Part shown: positions 5,568 through 6,593 of the stretch, piece after piece
Layout: each line of letters starts with the position of its first letter
Position numbering within the stretch: position 1 is the first letter of the stretch
NCBI GenBank assembly: GCA_029939875.1
Contig: JAOZSC010000152.1
Location: 1-6,593 of the forward strand
Length of the DNA stretch: 6,593 bases
DNA from: Desulfobacterales bacterium
GTDB lineage: Bacteria; Desulfobacterota; Desulfobacteria; Desulfobacterales; JAFDCJ01
Reading direction: 5' to 3'
Translations under genes and position numbers: made by a program
The notes under the pieces: generated by a model
Databases searched by the model: none
What the model was told of the DNA's origin: nothing
Seen by the model: only the letters and a program-made list of their open reading frames with translations

Positions 5568-6128
5568 TTAAGGCGTTCTTTTGGGAGGAATCAAGCCCGG
5601 CGGTACAACCACATCCCGGTTGGCAATTGCATATAGTGGTTGAATATCTTTTTTCAGCAAAAACAACTTCTGGTTTCCGTGGCAGGCATTGCAGGTTATG
5701 TTTTGAGGGGTCTGTTTCCTTATGTTATGAGGGGTTGCCAGTTTCCAGACCGGAAGGGTGTTGAAATTGCTCAAACCGTCTTTGACATAAAAATCGAAAA
5801 TCCCGGGATCCGCGGGTACCCGCCGGACGGTAACAAATTTCTCCGGTCTTTTTGGCGATCGCAGGGGATTCAGACCGATTTTAAAATCCATAAACGAAGA
5901 TCCGGTCTTGTAAAATTTAAGGCCTTTTTTATCCCTGCCGACATGACAGCCCCGGCAGTTCTTGTAAGGCATGGCGTGGCAGACCTGGCAGCTGACCTGG
6001 CCCTTATGAATCCAGTGCTGCCTGGCATTCACGGAGCCGGTATCGAAGATTTTTTGGTGGCAATTTAAGCACTGGGGCCCGTTTTGCACCTCGTACCGGT
6101 TCTGGTAGTCTTTCCCGTCCCCATGCAT
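5568..6128 (-). CDS. Multiheme cytochrome c, C-terminal part (after a frame break)
   Basis: This 186-codon frame, from an internal ATG at 6128 to a TAA at 5570-5568, continues the same cytochrome as the frame at 6593-6065. It carries four CxxCH haem c sites: CLNCH (6071-6057), CQVCH (5990-5976), CRGCH (5957-5943) and CNACH (5693-5679). Between the third and fourth lies a 70-80-residue stretch without haem sites (KFYKTGSSFMDFKIGLNPL onward). The tail after the last site ends PPGLIPPKRTP and shows no membrane anchor. In this frame a TAA (6134-6132) lies two codons before the ATG, and no ribosome binding site precedes it, so it is unlikely to be an independent gene. Joining the two frames by adding one base gives CHPAKEMHGDGKDYQ, a smooth continuation. 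Covalent haem attachment means the product works in the periplasm or outside the cell, as an electron carrier or haem-based reductase. The exact family is not recognised. Confidence 0.8.
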   Translation of the reverse strand: MHGDGKDYQNRYEVQNGPQCLNCHQKIFDTGSVNARQHWIHKGQVSCQVCHAMPYKNCRGCHVGRDKKGLKFYKTGSSFMDFKIGLNPLRSPKRPEKFVTVRRVPADPGIFDFYVKDGLSNFNTLPVWKLATPHNIRKQTPQNITCNACHGNQKLFLLKKDIQPLYAIANRDVVVPPGLIPPKRTP

Positions 6129-6593
6129 TTCTTAGCCGGGTGACATTTGCTGCATTGAAAATATTTTTGGCGGTGAACATCGGGTGGAATGCCTTTATTC
6201 TTGCCGAAATATTCTCTTTCAATGCGGCTGCCGTGGCAGGCCGTACAAACTTCATACATCGGCGGCCGCTTTTGAAAAAGATGGCCGTCCAGAAAACCGC
6301 CTTCAACCGCTTCGGGGCGGCTGACATGACACTGGCCGCAACTGCTGTGGCAGGCCGTGCAATGGGTTTTTCCGGCGGCATTGACTTTTGACCGGATTGT
6401 TTCGTCATCACTGGCCCGGAGGTTCATCATTTTCGTAAAAGGCGCCAGGCTGACGTGCATACTGGTTTTATAATTTTCGGCGATATCCTCATGGCAGGCG
6501 CCACAGGTTTCCGAGGGATCCGGATAGGAAGGATCTTTAACGATCCCCTGGTGGGCGGTTTTCCAATTGGGATCGTTGGGATTGCCCCCGTGG
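6065..6593 (-). CDS. Multiheme cytochrome c, N-terminal part (truncated by window edge, ends in frameshift)
   Basis: The frame is open from the right window edge (first whole codon at 6592) to a stop at 6065. The true start lies outside the window; a Met at 6460 is internal. Five CxxCH haem c sites are visible: CGACH (6505-6491), CTACH (6361-6347), CGQCH (6340-6326), CTACH (6247-6233) and CSKCH (6154-6140). The first visible residues, HGGNPND, look like the end of a further CxxCH-GGN site cut by the edge. After CSKCHPAK the frame runs into CMGTGKTTRTGTRCK and stops, which does not look like cytochrome sequence; the genuine continuation is in the neighbouring frame from about 6131. With the downstream part, at least nine haems are encoded. 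The product is presumably exported and moves electrons across the periplasm or to the cell surface. The exported rhodanese gene follows on the same strand. Confidence 0.82.
   Translation of the reverse strand, partial: HGGNPNDPNWKTAHQGIVKDPSYPDPSETCGACHEDIAENYKTSMHVSLAPFTKMMNLRASDDETIRSKVNAAGKTHCTACHSSCGQCHVSRPEAVEGGFLDGHLFQKRPPMYEVCTACHGSRIEREYFGKNKGIPPDVHRQKYFQCSKCHPAKKCMGTGKTTRTGTRCKTGPSA
6126..6134 (-). other. Frameshift site inside the multiheme cytochrome gene
   Basis: On the minus strand the text reads CCG GCT AAG AAA TGC ATG in the upstream frame and TAA GAA ATG CAT GGG in the downstream frame. Adding one base beside 6131 (AAG GAA ATG CAT) restores one continuous cytochrome. It is a single-base loss in the DNA or an assembly error. 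Confidence 0.75.

Noticed and set aside
5640..6068. 142-codon plus frame opposite the cytochrome
   Set aside because: The minus strand holds ordered CxxCH motifs; the plus frame has none and no ribosome binding site.
6126..6140. Programmed -1 ribosomal frameshift in the cytochrome gene
   Set aside because: The frame change has the right sign, but the local text (GCT AAG AAA TGC) is not a standard slippery heptamer, no stimulatory structure is obvious, and cytochromes of this kind are not known to use frameshifting. Mutation or sequence error is simpler.

Overview
This window looks like chromosomal DNA of a Gram-negative anaerobe, most plausibly a sulfate- or sulfur-metabolising member of the Desulfobacterota. 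That is an inference from gene content: the end of a molybdopterin oxidoreductase, a periplasmic multiheme c-type cytochrome, an exported rhodanese, an AhpD-like CxxC protein, and an outer-membrane PagL-type enzyme, which requires an LPS outer membrane. No rRNA, tRNA, CRISPR array, transposase or phage gene is visible.

Layout. (1) Bases 1-714, plus strand: the C-terminal 237 residues of a molybdopterin oxidoreductase, cut by the window edge. (2) 777-1313, plus strand: a complete PagL-like lipid A 3-O-deacylase with signal peptide, H-x-S-N active-site motif and C-terminal Phe. (3) 4038-1349, minus strand: a two-gene operon. A CPA2/Kef-type cation:proton antiporter with a C-terminal pair of CBS domains comes first, then an exported alpha/beta hydrolase, joined by a 4-nt ATGA overlap. 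It converges on the pagL-like gene. (4) 4039-4455: a 417-bp non-coding divergent gap. Its right part holds a compound palindromic element (an imperfect 27-bp inverted repeat around a 7-bp hairpin) and a perfect 20-bp palindrome that may sit inside a promoter. (5) 4456-4983, plus strand: an AhpD/carboxymuconolactone decarboxylase-family protein, followed by a strong GC hairpin. (6) 5455-5027, minus strand: an exported single-domain rhodanese with extra cysteines. (7) 6593-5568, minus strand: a multiheme cytochrome c with nine complete CxxCH motifs in view. Its reading frame is broken once near 6131, and its N-terminus lies outside the window.

How they fit together. The rhodanese lies 112 bp downstream of the cytochrome on the same strand, and both act outside the cytoplasm (signal peptide; haem c). 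A periplasmic sulfur/electron-transfer role is reasonable but unproven. The antiporter and hydrolase are almost certainly co-translated. The points most worth a second look are the cytochrome frameshift, the Asn-Asn pair where CPA2 antiporters normally carry their essential Asp, the cysteine cluster after the rhodanese active site, and the palindromic elements upstream of the AhpD-like gene. I did not find a convincing wholly new system.
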